The notes: generated from the sequence alone by a model not told the origin. DNA of 64,000 nucleotides from Microvirga ossetica (GCF_002741015.1 NZ_CP016616.1:603501-667500), one strand, 5' to 3'. Numbered from the stretch's first letter, positions 47,304 to 57,957 are shown. Program-made: numbers and translations.

Positions 47304-49247
47304 TTACGCACTTGCGGATATTCGACTGGTATCGGATTGAAGCGCGCTATTGTTGCATCGATGTCGATAAGAATGATCGTCGAGATGCTGGCGCTTCCAT
47401 GAGTCGAGGACGAGAAGCCGCCAAAGATACTCGGAGAAGTCACGGTTGCCGCGGTTGTGCAGGTCGAGCAGACGGCTCGCTCCAGCCACGTCCCAGAGAT
47501 CGCCCTGACGGGATGCGCCACTCACCAGGCGGTCAGTGATCATCGACCTCCATTGAGCCTGCCGCATCCATGTGCCGATCGGAACTCCGAATCCGCTCTT
47601 CCGGGCCTGCGCCGTTCTGGCGGGCAGCCTCAGTTGAGCGAGTTGACGAAGCGGCAGCTTTCCCTCTCTGCCGTTCGTCAATGCCGCAGGGGGCAGCTTC
47701 GCAGCCCATTCGACCACTCGGTAGTCCAAGAACGGCGATCTAACCTCGATGGAGCTGGCCATGGAAGCACGATCGACTTTAACCAGCACATCGTCCGGCA
47801 GATATAACTGATAATCCAAAGCCCTTTGACGTTAGAGGGGATCGAGTGCTGACCCGTTCTCCCAAGCCACACGCACAGGGTCGAGCACATCGCCGGCCTG
47901 AGCAAGGAGATCCCGCGGCAGGATTGAACGAAGCGCGGGATCGCGTGTCAGGCCCTGCCCATCGAAAACCGCAGCCATCTGATCTCTAGGAAGCGTTGCT
48001 TTGGCCAAGCGATAGCGGAGGGCCGATTGGAGCGGCATCGCTTGCGATAGCGCATATCCAGCTGCTTTGGCAGCACTCGGAACTCGACTTATCCAGCCAT
48101 GTCGCGCTGCTTCGAGATAGCGCCGATACCCACCGAACGCCTCGTCTCCGCCGTCTCCCGACAGGAAGACGGTCGCGTGCTCGGAGGCTGCAGAGCAAAG
48201 AAGCATGGTCGGCAGAGCCGATGCATCGCCAAAGGGCTCGTCGAACGTCCATGAAAGACTATCGACATCATCGATGCTCGCCGCGCGTTGCTGCAGAACC
48301 TTCAGCTTCAATCCAAGATGCGCCGCCGTTTCCTGGGCGATCGACGTTTCGTCAAACGACTCTTCAGCAAAGCCGACAGTCAGAGCGAGAGGTGGGGCGC
48401 TAGACTCAGCCGCGAACGATGCTACGAGCCCGCTATCGATTCCCCCGGACAGAAATATGCCGACGGGCACGTCGCTTCGGAGGCGAATTTTGGCGGCGTC
48501 GGCCAGGAGCTCATGGAACTCGGACAACTGGTCCGTCGTGAGGGGACCCGAGTTGGAACCTGGAGCGATATCGATGGACCAATAGCGTGTGGGATTGAGG
48601 GTCGGTCTGTCCAGGGAGCCCACAGCATACGTGCCGGCTTCCAGCTTCCCGTAACCTTCCAAGATGCATGAACTGGCCGGGATGTAACCAAGTGAGAGGA
48701 ACTCCAGAACGGCCTTCCGATTGATCGTTCTCGTGGCGTCCGGCCAAGCAAGGAGACCTTTCAGTTCGGACGCGAAGCGGAGTTTTCCTCCCTGATTGTA
48801 CCAATAGAGAGGCTTCACCCCAAGGCGATCGCGCGCAAGAAGAAAAGTTCTTTTCGTCAAATCGACAAAGGCAAATGCGAACATGCCGTTCAAGCGCGAC
48901 AACGCAGAAGGGCCACAGCGTAAGAGGAGCTGCAAGAGCACTTCGGTGTCGGATTCGCTCCGAAACGTCACACCGTCATGTTCAAGGGCGCGGCGAAGCT
49001 CCAGATAGTTGTAAATCTCACCGTTGAAGACCAACCAGTGACGCCCGTCAGGTGTGCACATGGGCTGGTGGCCTGCAGGACTCAGATCCAGGATTGCAAG
49101 CCGTCGAAAGCCGAGCATCCAATTGTTGCCGCGTTCGAGTCCGTAGTCGTCTGGACCTCGGTGCTCCAGGACGTTCAGCAATCCGGAGTATATGTCAGCG
49201 TTTGTTGAAGACTGGGGAGATCCGAACTCGCCGAATATGCCGCACAT
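47304..49247 (-). pseudogene. asnB: asparagine synthetase B-type amidotransferase, interrupted by stop
   Basis: The N-terminus MCGIFGEFGS carries the catalytic Cys2 of a class II glutamine amidotransferase, and the synthetase domain has SGGIDSG and GDGGDEAFGGYRRY (ATP pyrophosphatase motifs). An in-frame TAA at 47832-47834 ends the first part at 471 residues. The reading frame continues without shift into [16 protein letters not shown] and [12 protein letters not shown], which are conserved in the family; total length would be 647 codons. Such enzymes also modify surface sugars in polysaccharide clusters. It is in the same orientation as the frameshifted glycosyltransferase, 153 bp apart. Confidence 0.82.
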
Positions 49248-49728
49248 GTCTGCCTGCCTCTTCCCCCCGGTGCCGTTTCTTGTTGGCTGCAGTACGGAAC
49301 CTGCATTTTCTTTGAATCTGACTTAGCAGGCGATGAAATGCAGAAAACTCGGAACCATTCATTCTATTCACACAGCCCTCGGTCTTAAGAGGCGTCGTTA
49401 TTTTACGCCTGTGTGGCCGGTCCGTGACCTACTCTTCATCGAGCCTCACTCGAATGCGGGTATGAGATCTTGTTGCGTCTGTCGACTTGCAACAATCCAG
49501 TTGTAACCAGTCAATCCACCCCACCCTCATCGGTAAGAAAGTAGATCCTGCAAGCAGAGCATATGCACGTCGGCTCGAAGCTAATTTCTATTTGGGTTCC
49601 GAACGACCGCACAAGGCTACCAATTGTGGTACGTCTTAAGGGAGCGACGCCCCGCTGACCTTCGCCCCGGACACTGGATCAGCGAAAGTGGGAATGTTCC
49701 AGTCATCTCTCCCGACGGGACAACGGCA
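49248..49728. other. divergent intergenic region, AT-richer than surroundings
   Basis: A 481-bp region upstream of the broken asparagine synthetase. No gene or repeat was recognised. It is richer in A and T than its neighbours, which suggests promoters or foreign DNA. Confidence 0.45.
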
Positions 49729-50328
49729 ATGGACCAAGAGTTGCCCAAATTTTCGGAGCGGCAGATCGCCGGTCTCCTCAAGCAGATCGATGACGACCTG
49801 AGCGCCCGGGATCTCGCATCAGACCTGACGTCGATCGCGCAAGAGGTGCGGCTTCCGGTGGATGGTCTGCGAGGTATGTTCCAGATCTCGATCCGAAGAG
49901 CCTGCCATGAGCTAAGATTCCGGAAGTTCTCCGATTTCTACCGGTCGCCGATCATCGCAGGCTGCATTGACCAGACGCATCTGAGAGATCGTCGAGACTT
50001 CCCGCTCTACAGCGATTGCATCCCTGTTGCGGTGGGAAGGAGATCACCCGCGAACCGCAACTGTGTGGAGTGGCCTCATTTCAAAGAAGGCATGCAGTCC
50101 CAGCCCTGCAGAGGCTCAGCAGCCGGCACAGCCGCAATAGGGGACAGCGAGTATGAAATATATTTCAAGGAGATGATTGGTGCCCAGGGGCGGAGTGCTA
50201 TTTTCGAAATAGCGCAACAACCCCAACCATTTACGTTGCCAAACCTTTGTCGGCTACCCCGCAGAATCTCGTATTCTCCCGTTCGGCTTGCCAAACCCTA
50301 TAGTTGCCCTGCCATTGCGCAGGGGTGA
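49729..50328 (+). CDS. hypothetical protein, possible helix-turn-helix
   Basis: A possible 199-residue protein beginning MDQELPKFSERQIAGLL. A stretch at about residues 26-48 (DLTSIAQEVRLPVDGLRGMF) has helix-turn-helix spacing reminiscent of AraC-type regulators, but the match is weak. The C-terminal half looks non-coding and may be a read-through or frameshift. It is divergent from the asparagine synthetase pseudogene. I am unsure that it is expressed. Confidence 0.3.
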   Translation: MDQELPKFSERQIAGLLKQIDDDLSARDLASDLTSIAQEVRLPVDGLRGMFQISIRRACHELRFRKFSDFYRSPIIAGCIDQTHLRDRRDFPLYSDCIPVAVGRRSPANRNCVEWPHFKEGMQSQPCRGSAAGTAAIGDSEYEIYFKEMIGAQGRSAIFEIAQQPQPFTLPNLCRLPRRISYSPVRLAKPYSCPAIAQG

Positions 50329-50494
50329 GGGCAATACTCGAATCGCCAACCTAAGGCAGCCAGCCGCCCTCCCCCAGACCTCCCGCCGATGATGAGTAAG
50401 CTTAGGACCATCCAGGGCAGGAAGGGTTGAATTAGGGAGGTCCAGTTCACTTTCACTGGACTTCCACTGACCTAACACCACCTCGCCCGAGCCG

Positions 50495-50835
50495 TTAAGT
50501 CTGCTCCCGCGCATGCACCTGAGCAGGAGGAGCCATCGCCTCGACTGCGGTAAATGTCTCCAGAATGCGGTAGGTATGCTCGGCTCCAGCAGGCACCACC
50601 CAGGAGTCGCCGGGCTCCAGCCGCACAGTCTGCCCCTCGATCTCTAGTTCCGCCCGTCCGGAAATCACGTAGCCAGCCACCTCATACTCGTGCTTGCGGC
50701 TAGGTTTATCTTGAGTCGGGGCTCATCCCGCCAGAGCCGGATGGACACCCGTTTGCCGGACGCGAGGTAGACCTCGCCTTGTTCGCCAGTCAGTGAGTGG
50801 GCGCTGCTTACCTTTGTGACTGTCGTGTCAGTCAT
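50495..50835 (-). pseudogene. small cupin protein, frameshifted
   Basis: The first part (MTDTTVTKVSSAHSLTGEQG, RVSIRLWRDEP) and the second part (KHEYEVAGYVISGRAELEIEG, PGDSWVVPAGAEHTYRI) are one cupin in two frames. Adding one base to the run of four G (plus strand) at 50718-50721 restores a single frame of 114 codons. Cupins of this size are usually sugar- or acid-binding or metal-dependent enzymes. The function is unknown. Confidence 0.68.
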
Positions 50836-50944
50836 CGTGCACTTCCAAATTGCAAGCCGCCTTGGCAGGGCGAGCATCGTCACTTTGTTCCGCAGAGACC
50901 TCCGACACTGGGGCATAGACGCAGCGGCGGGCCACGGCTTTCTT

Positions 50945-51418
50945 CTAGTTGCTTGGCCCCTTCGGTGGCCCCTCGACCCAATGCACGTCCCACGGTCCAT
51001 CGACAGTGATGAAGAGCAGGGTTCCCTCATCAGGTTTGGTCCATGCCTCATGGACCAGCTTACTCGGGACATAGTTGAACGACCCTGGCCCAAGTTCCTC
51101 CCGGTTTCCATCATGAGCCATGATGAAGGTGCCAGAGACGACGGTGTGAGTCTCATTGGCAGTGTGCCAGTGCTTTGGCACATGGAAGTTCTGCGGCACC
51201 CGAATCATGAGCTTGGTCGCACCGGTCTTCTGATCAACGTGCAGGATCGTGATCTCCGGAGAGCCAGCCCCAAGCTCGGGGACGGTCTTGTCCCACTTCA
51301 TGTCCTGAAAGTTCAGGTAAATCGCATGATCAGAAGCGGTGCTGTGTGATTGTCCCGTCTGAGCCGTTGCTGGGCTAAGGGCGGCGATCACGGCCACGGT
51401 GGCAAGGAGAATTCTCAT
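50945..51418 (-). CDS. secreted cupin-domain protein
   Basis: A 157-residue protein with a Sec signal peptide (residues 1-20, ending PATAQ) and a cupin fold. The metal-binding motif is HVPKHWHTANETHTVVSG with three histidines and a glutamate, and a second part follows in GPGSFNYVPSKLVHEAW. It would act in the periplasm; the ligand is unknown. The start at 51418 follows GGAGG; an ATG 15 bp upstream is less likely. A second, frameshifted cupin lies 109 bp downstream in the same direction. Confidence 0.8.
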   Translation of the reverse strand: MRILLATVAVIAALSPATAQTGQSHSTASDHAIYLNFQDMKWDKTVPELGAGSPEITILHVDQKTGATKLMIRVPQNFHVPKHWHTANETHTVVSGTFIMAHDGNREELGPGSFNYVPSKLVHEAWTKPDEGTLLFITVDGPWDVHWVEGPPKGPSN

Positions 51419-51602
51419 GGCAGCCTCCACCAAGTGTTGGCAGGCGATCTCTACGGGAACAAGGACATGCTCACGGCAAGGCTAAGCCCCGCAGAGATAT
51501 CTTACCACACACCGGGCGCTTCCAATCTACAAGCGCAGAGAGGTGAGTGGACCTCGACCATGGATCAGCGCAAACTACCCTTGTGGGCATGTGAGCGTGA
51601 CC

Positions 51603-53369
51603 ATGGCCGATCCGCACCCAAAGTCGCAGCGAAGGCTCGCAGCCATCCTCGCTGCTGATGTTGTAGGCTCGTCGCACCTCATGGAAGCCGACGAGGAAGG
51701 CACGCTGTCAGCCATTCGGGCAATCCTGTCCGAGATCATCGAACCCACCGCCTCTCGGTATCGAGGGCGCATTGTGAAGACCATGGGCGACGGAGTGCTC
51801 CTGGAGTTCGCAAGCCCAGTTGAAGCTGTCCTGTGCGCAGTGGAGGTCCAGGCTGGGATCGCCGACCGGGCCGAGCACCAACCCGGAGATCAGGTTGTCC
51901 AGCTACGAATGGGCGTCAACCTGGGCGATATTCTCATCAGCGAAGATGGTGACATCTTCGGAGACAGCGTGAACGTGGCCGTTCGCCTGGAAAGCATCGC
52001 CGATCCTGGGGGCATCTGCATTTCGGGCAAAGTCTATGACGAGCTACAGGGGAAGCTCGGCCTTTCGTTTGAGGACAGGGGCGAACAGCATCTCAAGAAC
52101 ATCGCCCGCCCTATCAGGGTCTACGCACTGCGTGGAACCAATCCGGTCTCGAAAATCGTGCCAAGATTCTCCCTTCCTGATAAGCCTTTCATTGCCGTCC
52201 TGCCCTTCACGAACATGAGCGGCGACCCCAAGCAGGAGTATTTTGCAGACGGAATTACGGAGGACCTGATCGCGGCGCTCTCCCGCTGTCGCTGGCTCTT
52301 CGTTATCGCCCGCAACTCCAGCTTTGCACTCAAGGGCCGAGCCCTGGACATGAAGGAAGTCAGCCACCAGCTTGGCGTCCGGTACGTGCTGGAGGGCTCC
52401 ATCCGCAAGGCAGGCAATCGCGTGCGCATCACGGCCCAATTGGTTGAGGCTGTTATGGGTACCGACATCTGGGCTGGACGCTTCGACCGCGACCTGACGG
52501 ACATCTTTGCATTACAAGATGAGATCACAGAGAGCGTCGTGTCAGCCATCGAGCCCAACTTGCGAGCGGCTGAGATTGAGCGAGCCAGGGCAAAGGCAAC
52601 CGACAATCTGGAGGCGTATGATCTCTACCTTCGCGCCCTACCCGAGTTCTACGCCTTTACCGAACCGGGCTTTCATAGGGCCGAGGCGCTCTTGCGACAA
52701 GCCGTTGAACGTGATCCTGGCTTTGCTGACGCCTGGGGTGCGCTCGCCGATTGCCGAGGCCGCCTGATGGTCGGAGGTTGGACCAACGACTGGGATGCGG
52801 ATGCGGCCCGTAACCGGGAGGCCGCTCTGCAAGCGGTTCAGTGCGATCCAGACAATGGAGTGGTTCTCTCCGTAGCAGCATGGTCGTTGACCTCGCTGTC
52901 AGGCGTGCTGGACCAAGCCATCACGTTTTGCGAGCGCGCTCTGTATCTTCAGCCGAACTCATCGAATGTGCTGACGAACTGCGGGTGGGTGCTCGTCTAC
53001 AACGATGAGAGCGAGCGAGCCCTGGCCTGCCTGGAGAAGGCACATCGGCTGAATCCGCTGGACCCACGAGGCTACATCACTCTGAATGGCATGGGGGCTG
53101 CGCACTTCCTGGAGAGACGGTTCAAGGAGGCGGAACAGTTCACGCGGCGAGCCCTGGAGATGAACCCCGGTCATCCTATCTCGCTTCGCTATCTGACGGC
53201 GGCGCTCGCGCAAATGGGGAGGCTGGCTGAGGCAACGGAAGTTGGGCACTTGTTGAAATCCACTCGCTGGGAAGCAATGCGTGTCCACTTGCACCGGTCG
53301 TGCTATCGCAACCCTGAGAAGCGGGAACTCCTTTTCGAGGGTCTGCGGATGGCCGGCTTACCCCTGTGA
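51603..53369 (+). CDS. class III adenylate cyclase with TolB-like and TPR domains
   Basis: A 588-residue protein. The N-terminal catalytic domain (about 1-190) has ADVVGSSHLM, KTMGDGVLLEF and FGDSVNVAVRLE; the two Asp metal ligands appear to be present. A middle TolB-like section (about 200-350) begins FIAVLPFTNMSGDPKQEYFADGITEDLI. The C-terminal third carries TPR repeats (AWGALADC, ALYLQPNSSNVLTNCGWV, RALEMNPGHP). This architecture is widespread in Hyphomicrobiales; it makes cAMP in response to an unknown signal. The start was chosen for similarity; ribosome site is weak. Confidence 0.87.
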   Translation: MADPHPKSQRRLAAILAADVVGSSHLMEADEEGTLSAIRAILSEIIEPTASRYRGRIVKTMGDGVLLEFASPVEAVLCAVEVQAGIADRAEHQPGDQVVQLRMGVNLGDILISEDGDIFGDSVNVAVRLESIADPGGICISGKVYDELQGKLGLSFEDRGEQHLKNIARPIRVYALRGTNPVSKIVPRFSLPDKPFIAVLPFTNMSGDPKQEYFADGITEDLIAALSRCRWLFVIARNSSFALKGRALDMKEVSHQLGVRYVLEGSIRKAGNRVRITAQLVEAVMGTDIWAGRFDRDLTDIFALQDEITESVVSAIEPNLRAAEIERARAKATDNLEAYDLYLRALPEFYAFTEPGFHRAEALLRQAVERDPGFADAWGALADCRGRLMVGGWTNDWDADAARNREAALQAVQCDPDNGVVLSVAAWSLTSLSGVLDQAITFCERALYLQPNSSNVLTNCGWVLVYNDESERALACLEKAHRLNPLDPRGYITLNGMGAAHFLERRFKEAEQFTRRALEMNPGHPISLRYLTAALAQMGRLAEATEVGHLLKSTRWEAMRVHLHRSCYRNPEKRELLFEGLRMAGLPL

Positions 53370-53618
53370 CACTCTCCCACTCCAACTCGCCCACGACCAA
53401 CCGCGCCTGCCTGATCGGGATTGGCAAATCGGTTCGATCAAGCGCCCATTGGCATCCATCAGATCGCCTTTGTCGCAGAGGAGATCGCAGCTATACTGCC
53501 GCCGAGTGGTTGTGGTCCACATCGCCGTTCTGGAAAACCCCTTGGAATCTCGGCTGTTTGAGCCAGTCAGCTATTCTCGGCAACGGTTCTAACGTACCCA
53601 TGTTGGTAGGATGTTGCA

Positions 53619-53762
53619 ATGCAGCCCGAGACTCGCTATGCGAGAAGTGGCGATCTTCACATCGCCTATCAGGTCTTTGGCGCTGGCTCCGTCGATCTCG
53701 TGATCGTGCCGGGGTTCATCTCGAACGTGGAGGAGACCTGGGACAATCCGAGCGCAGCGCGC
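53619..53762 (+). pseudogene. 5' fragment of alpha/beta-hydrolase cyclase-type gene, cut by IS
   Basis: The first 48 codons read MQPETRYARSGDLHIAYQVF, then DLVIVPGFISNVEETWDNPS. This is the usual N-terminus of an alpha/beta hydrolase fused to an adenylate cyclase. The gene stops at the left inverted repeat of the IS21-type element at 53763. The matching 3' part is not found on the far side of the element (58917), which instead has a Crp/Fnr remnant on the other strand. Confidence 0.7.
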
Positions 53763-53885
53763 TGTGAGAACGGCGGTGCAAAATTTGACCACGGTAGCGG
53801 CGGGATAGACCCGCTGCGGGCGGCGTAAAAGTCGTCCACCTATTCCCTTTCTGCCGGTTGCAGGGAGGGCTGGGGGATTTTCACC

Positions 53886-55373
53886 GTGGAACTTTACCGG
53901 AAGGTTCGGCTGGCGTGCTCTGAAGGCATGAGCCAGCGCGAGGCGGCGAAGCATTTCAACATATCGCGCGACAGCGTTCGCAAGATGATGGCCTATGCGG
54001 AGCCGCCCGGCTATCGGCGTCATGCTCCTGTCCGGCGCCCGAAGCTGGAAACGTTCGTCCCGATCATCGATGCCTGGCTGGAGGGCGATCGGTCGGTTCA
54101 CCGCAAGCAACGCCATACGGCGAAGCGGGTGTTTGACCGGCTCCGGGAGGAGCATGGGTTCACCGGCGGCTATACGACGATCAAAGACTACATCCGCGAG
54201 CGCGAGCGGCGATGCCAGGAGATGTTTGTGCCGCTGTCGCACCCACCCGGCCATGCGCAGGCCGACTTCGGGGAGGCGGTGGTCGTGATCGGCGGGGTGG
54301 AGCAGAAAGCGCATTTCTTCGTGCTTGATCTTCCGCACAGCGATGCGTGTTTCGTCCGGGCCTATCCCGCGGCTGTGTCTGAGGCCTGGGTGGACGGCCA
54401 CATCCAGGCCTTTGCCTTCTTCGGTGCGGTGCCGCAGTCGGTGCTCTATGACAATGACCGCTGCCTGGTGGCAAAGATCCTGCCGGACGGGACGCGCAAG
54501 CGGGCGGCGTTGTTCAGTGGTTTCCTGTCGCACTACGTGATCCGGGATCGCTACGGTCGTCCGGGCAAGGGGAACGACAAAGGGAATGTGGAGGGCCTCG
54601 TCGGTTATTCCCGTCGCAACTTCATGGTGCCAATCCCGAACTTCCCGAGCTGGGAGACCTTCAACACCTGGCTGGAGGGGCAATGTCGCAAGCGGCAGGA
54701 TGACAAGCTGCGGGGGCCGGCCGAGACGATCGGCCAGCGCCTGCAGCGGGATACCGCGGCCATGCGTCCCCTGCCGGCCTCGCCATTTGAGGCCTGCGAT
54801 CAGGCCAGCGGGCGCGTCTCATCGCAGTCGCTCGTGCGCTACAAGACCAACGACTACTCGGTGCCCGTGGCCTGGGGCCATCAGGATGTCTGGATCCGGG
54901 GCTATGTCGACGAGGTGGTGATCGGCTGCCGCAGCGAGGTCATTGCGCGCCATCCCCGCAGCTACGAGCGGGAAGAGGTGATCTTTAATCCGCTACATTA
55001 CCTCCCGTTGATCGAGAACAAGATCAACGCACTCGATCAGGCCGCTCCTTTGCAGGGATGGGACCTGCCCGAGGAGTTCGCGACCTTGCGCGGCTTGATG
55101 GAAGTCCGCATGAACAAGCAGGGCCGGCGCGAATATGTGCAGGTGCTGCGGCTGCTGGAACTCTTCAATCTCCCGGATCTCCATGCTGCGGTGAAGCAGG
55201 CCCTGCAGATGGGGGCGATCGGCTTCGATGCGGTCAAGCATCTGGTCCTGTGCCGGGTGGAGCGCAGACCGCCGCGGCTGGACCTCGATGTTTACCCCTA
55301 TCTGCCGAAAGCCAGGGTCGAGAAGACATCGGCGGCGGCCTATATGTGCCTGATCTCGGAGGATGCCGCATGA
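53886..55373 (+). CDS. istA: IS21-family transposase IstA (element A)
   Basis: A 495-residue DDE transposase with an N-terminal helix-turn-helix (SQREAAKHFNISRDSVRKM, residues 18-36) and catalytic core (ADFGEAVVVIGG, LYDNDRCLV, NDKGNVEGLV). Start GTG 53886. It overlaps istB by 4 bp. It acts with IstB in cut-and-insert of the element. Confidence 0.92.
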   Translation: MELYRKVRLACSEGMSQREAAKHFNISRDSVRKMMAYAEPPGYRRHAPVRRPKLETFVPIIDAWLEGDRSVHRKQRHTAKRVFDRLREEHGFTGGYTTIKDYIRERERRCQEMFVPLSHPPGHAQADFGEAVVVIGGVEQKAHFFVLDLPHSDACFVRAYPAAVSEAWVDGHIQAFAFFGAVPQSVLYDNDRCLVAKILPDGTRKRAALFSGFLSHYVIRDRYGRPGKGNDKGNVEGLVGYSRRNFMVPIPNFPSWETFNTWLEGQCRKRQDDKLRGPAETIGQRLQRDTAAMRPLPASPFEACDQASGRVSSQSLVRYKTNDYSVPVAWGHQDVWIRGYVDEVVIGCRSEVIARHPRSYEREEVIFNPLHYLPLIENKINALDQAAPLQGWDLPEEFATLRGLMEVRMNKQGRREYVQVLRLLELFNLPDLHAAVKQALQMGAIGFDAVKHLVLCRVERRPPRLDLDVYPYLPKARVEKTSAAAYMCLISEDAA

Positions 55374-56137
55374 GCGCTGAAGCTCCCGAGATTTTGCTCG
55401 CCCACCACCTCAAGGCGCTCAAACTGCCCACATTCCTGCGCGAGCACCAGAAGCTGGCCCGCCAATGCGCCACCGAGGGGCTTGACCATGTCCGCTTCTT
55501 GGCCCGGCTCGTGGAGATGGAGCTGATCGACCGCGAGCGGCGGATGGTCGAGCGGCGCATCAAGACCGCGAAGTTCCCGGCCGTCAAAAGCCTCGACAGC
55601 TTCGACTTCGCCGCCATCCCGAGACTGAACAAGATGCAGGTCCTAGAGCTGGCGCGTGGCGAGTGGATCGAGCGGCGCGAGAATGTCATTGCCCTCGGCC
55701 CCTCCGGCACCGGCAAGACCCATATCGCCCTGGGGCTCGGGCTGGCCGCCTGCCAAAGGGGACTGTCCGTCGGCTTCACCACAGCCTCTGCCCTGGTCAG
55801 CGAGATGATGGAGGCCCGTGACGAGCGCCGCCTGCTTCGTCTCCAGAGGCAGATGGCCGGATACAAGCTGCTGATCATCGACGAACTGGGCTTCGTGCCC
55901 CTCTCGAAGACCGGGGCGGAGCTGCTGTTCGAGCTGATCTCGCGACGCTACGAACGCGGCGCCACCCTCATAACCAGCAATCTGCCCTTTGACGAATGGA
56001 CCGAGACCCTTGGCTCAGAACGCCTTACGGGCGCACTTCTCGACCGACTGACCCACCATGTCAGCATCCTCGAGATGAACGGCGAGAGCTACCGTCTTGC
56101 TCATAGCCGATCGCGCAAACGGCAAACATCGTCCTGA
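55370..56137 (+). CDS. istB: IS21-family ATP-binding helper IstB (element A)
   Basis: A 255-residue AAA+ ATPase with Walker A GPSGTGKTH near residue 108 and Walker B LLIIDELGF. It helps IstA choose the target. It starts at 55370 with an ATGA overlap; a frame reaching further upstream is antisense to nothing useful but lies within istA. Confidence 0.92.
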   Translation: MSAEAPEILLAHHLKALKLPTFLREHQKLARQCATEGLDHVRFLARLVEMELIDRERRMVERRIKTAKFPAVKSLDSFDFAAIPRLNKMQVLELARGEWIERRENVIALGPSGTGKTHIALGLGLAACQRGLSVGFTTASALVSEMMEARDERRLLRLQRQMAGYKLLIIDELGFVPLSKTGAELLFELISRRYERGATLITSNLPFDEWTETLGSERLTGALLDRLTHHVSILEMNGESYRLAHSRSRKRQTSS

Positions 56138-56218
56138 AATCAACCCGATGACAATTGGCCCAGGGGGCCAATGCGCCATGGCACGCGCCAGCTATGTGGT
56201 CAGCGCGCCCGCCACTGG

Positions 56219-56223
56219 CCCAG
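56219..56223. repeat. target-site duplication of element B, left copy
   Basis: CCCAG directly before element B; the same five bases follow it at 58868. Joining the outer sides restores an uninterrupted right end of element A. Confidence 0.8.
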
Positions 56224-56418
56224 TGCGGATACCGACGCAATCCGTCCATGTGTACCGACTTGAAGTCGTCCATGGTTCCGATTTGATGCCGTCCACCCTT
56301 CCGAACTGAAGCCGTCCATCCTTCCGATTTGATCCCGTCCAGGGCTCAGGCGGAAGAACCGTGCTGCACCGGGTCATCCAATTGGGGCATTTCGACCTCT
56401 CCACCAGAGAGGGACGCG

Positions 56419-57957
56419 ATGCCGGCAAACAGAGAGATGACCATGCGACAGATGCGGCAAGTGCTACGGCTCCACGCGAGTGGAACCAGCGACCGCGCAA
56501 TCGGCCGGATTGTCGGCGCGGCGCGCTCGACCGTGCGGGACGCCATCCAGCGGGCCAAGGCGGCCGGGCTGATCTGGCCCCTGCCGGAGGACCTGAGCGA
56601 TACCGCCCTCGAGGAGAAGCTGTTCGCCCGGGCGGGCGCCCGGATCGGAACGCGCCGCCGGCCGGAGCCGGATTGGGCCCACCTGGTCCAGGAGCTCAAG
56701 CGGCCTGGCGTCAGCATCGCCATCCTGCACGAGGAATATCTCGCGGATCATCCGGACGGATACGGCTATTCGCGCTTCTGCGATCTGTTTCGCTCCTTCG
56801 AGCGCCGCCTGACGCCGACCATGCGCCAGCATCACGTCGCCGGCGACAAGGTCTTCGTCGATTATTCCGGCAAGAAGCTGCCGATCGTCGATCCGCTCAC
56901 CGGCGAGATCCGCCACGCCGAGATCTTCGTGGCCGTACTCGGCGCCTCCAACCTGACCTATGCCGAAGCGACCTGGACCCAGACCCTGCCGGATTGGATC
57001 GAAGCCCATGTGCGCATGTTCCGCTTCCATGGCGGCGTGACCAAGCTCGTTGTCCCGGACAACCTGAAGAGCGGCGTCCACAAGGCCTCGTTCTACGATC
57101 CCGAGATCAACCGCAGCTACGGCAAGATGGCGGCCCACTACGAGGTCGGCATTCTTCCGGCCCGACCGCGTCGCCCGAAGGATAAGGCAAAAGTCGAGTC
57201 CGGCGTGCGCTTCGCCCAATTCTACATTCTCGGCCGCCTGCGCCACCGCACCTTCTTCTCGCTCCAGGAGGCCAATGCGGCCATCGCCGAGGCCGTCACG
57301 CGCATGAACAGTGTGCCCATGCGCCGGCTCGGCGTCAGCCGGCGCCAGGTGTTCGAGACCATCGAGAAGCCGGCCCTCGCACCATTGCCGGCGCAGGACT
57401 ACGTCTTCGCGCACTGGCAGTTCGCCCGGGTTGGGCTCGACTATCACATCGAGGTCGAGGGCTTCTTCTACTCGGTGCCGTTTGGCCTCATCGGCCAGCA
57501 GGTCGAGGTGCGCGTCACCCAACGCACGATCGAGGCCTTCCACAAGGGCGGGCGCGTGGCTGCCCACGCGCGGCGTTTCGCGGGACGGGCGCACGGCACG
57601 CAGGCCGAGCACATGCCGAGCTCTCATCGCCGCTATGCCGCCTGGTCGCCCGAGCGCTTCCGCTCCTGGGCGGCGGTGATCGGCCCCCACACCGAGGGAC
57701 TGATTGCCGCCATCCTGTCGGCGCGCCGCCATCCCGAGCAGGGCTTTCGCACCTGCATCGGGGTTTTGCAGCACATGCGCGGCATCCCGAAGGAGCGTGT
57801 CGAGGCGGTCGCGGCCAAAGCCCTGGCGATCCGGGCGCTGACCTACAAGAGCATCGTGTCGCTACTCGACACCTACCACGAGCGTGCTCCCGCCCCGGCG
57901 GCCGACACGCCCGTGATCACCCACCCCAACGTCCGCGGACCGGGGTATTTCCACTGA
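56419..57957 (+). CDS. istA: IS21-family transposase IstA (element B)
   Basis: A 512-residue transposase with an N-terminal helix-turn-helix (TSDRAIGRIVGAARSTVRD) and DDE core (KVFVDYSGKKLPIVD, VVPDNLKSGV, PKDKAKVESGVRFAQ). It is only distantly similar to the IstA of element A. The start at 56419 (MPANREM) follows GAGAGGGA. The istB gene follows 13 bp after its stop. Confidence 0.92.
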   Translation: MPANREMTMRQMRQVLRLHASGTSDRAIGRIVGAARSTVRDAIQRAKAAGLIWPLPEDLSDTALEEKLFARAGARIGTRRRPEPDWAHLVQELKRPGVSIAILHEEYLADHPDGYGYSRFCDLFRSFERRLTPTMRQHHVAGDKVFVDYSGKKLPIVDPLTGEIRHAEIFVAVLGASNLTYAEATWTQTLPDWIEAHVRMFRFHGGVTKLVVPDNLKSGVHKASFYDPEINRSYGKMAAHYEVGILPARPRRPKDKAKVESGVRFAQFYILGRLRHRTFFSLQEANAAIAEAVTRMNSVPMRRLGVSRRQVFETIEKPALAPLPAQDYVFAHWQFARVGLDYHIEVEGFFYSVPFGLIGQQVEVRVTQRTIEAFHKGGRVAAHARRFAGRAHGTQAEHMPSSHRRYAAWSPERFRSWAAVIGPHTEGLIAAILSARRHPEQGFRTCIGVLQHMRGIPKERVEAVAAKALAIRALTYKSIVSLLDTYHERAPAPAADTPVITHPNVRGPGYFH

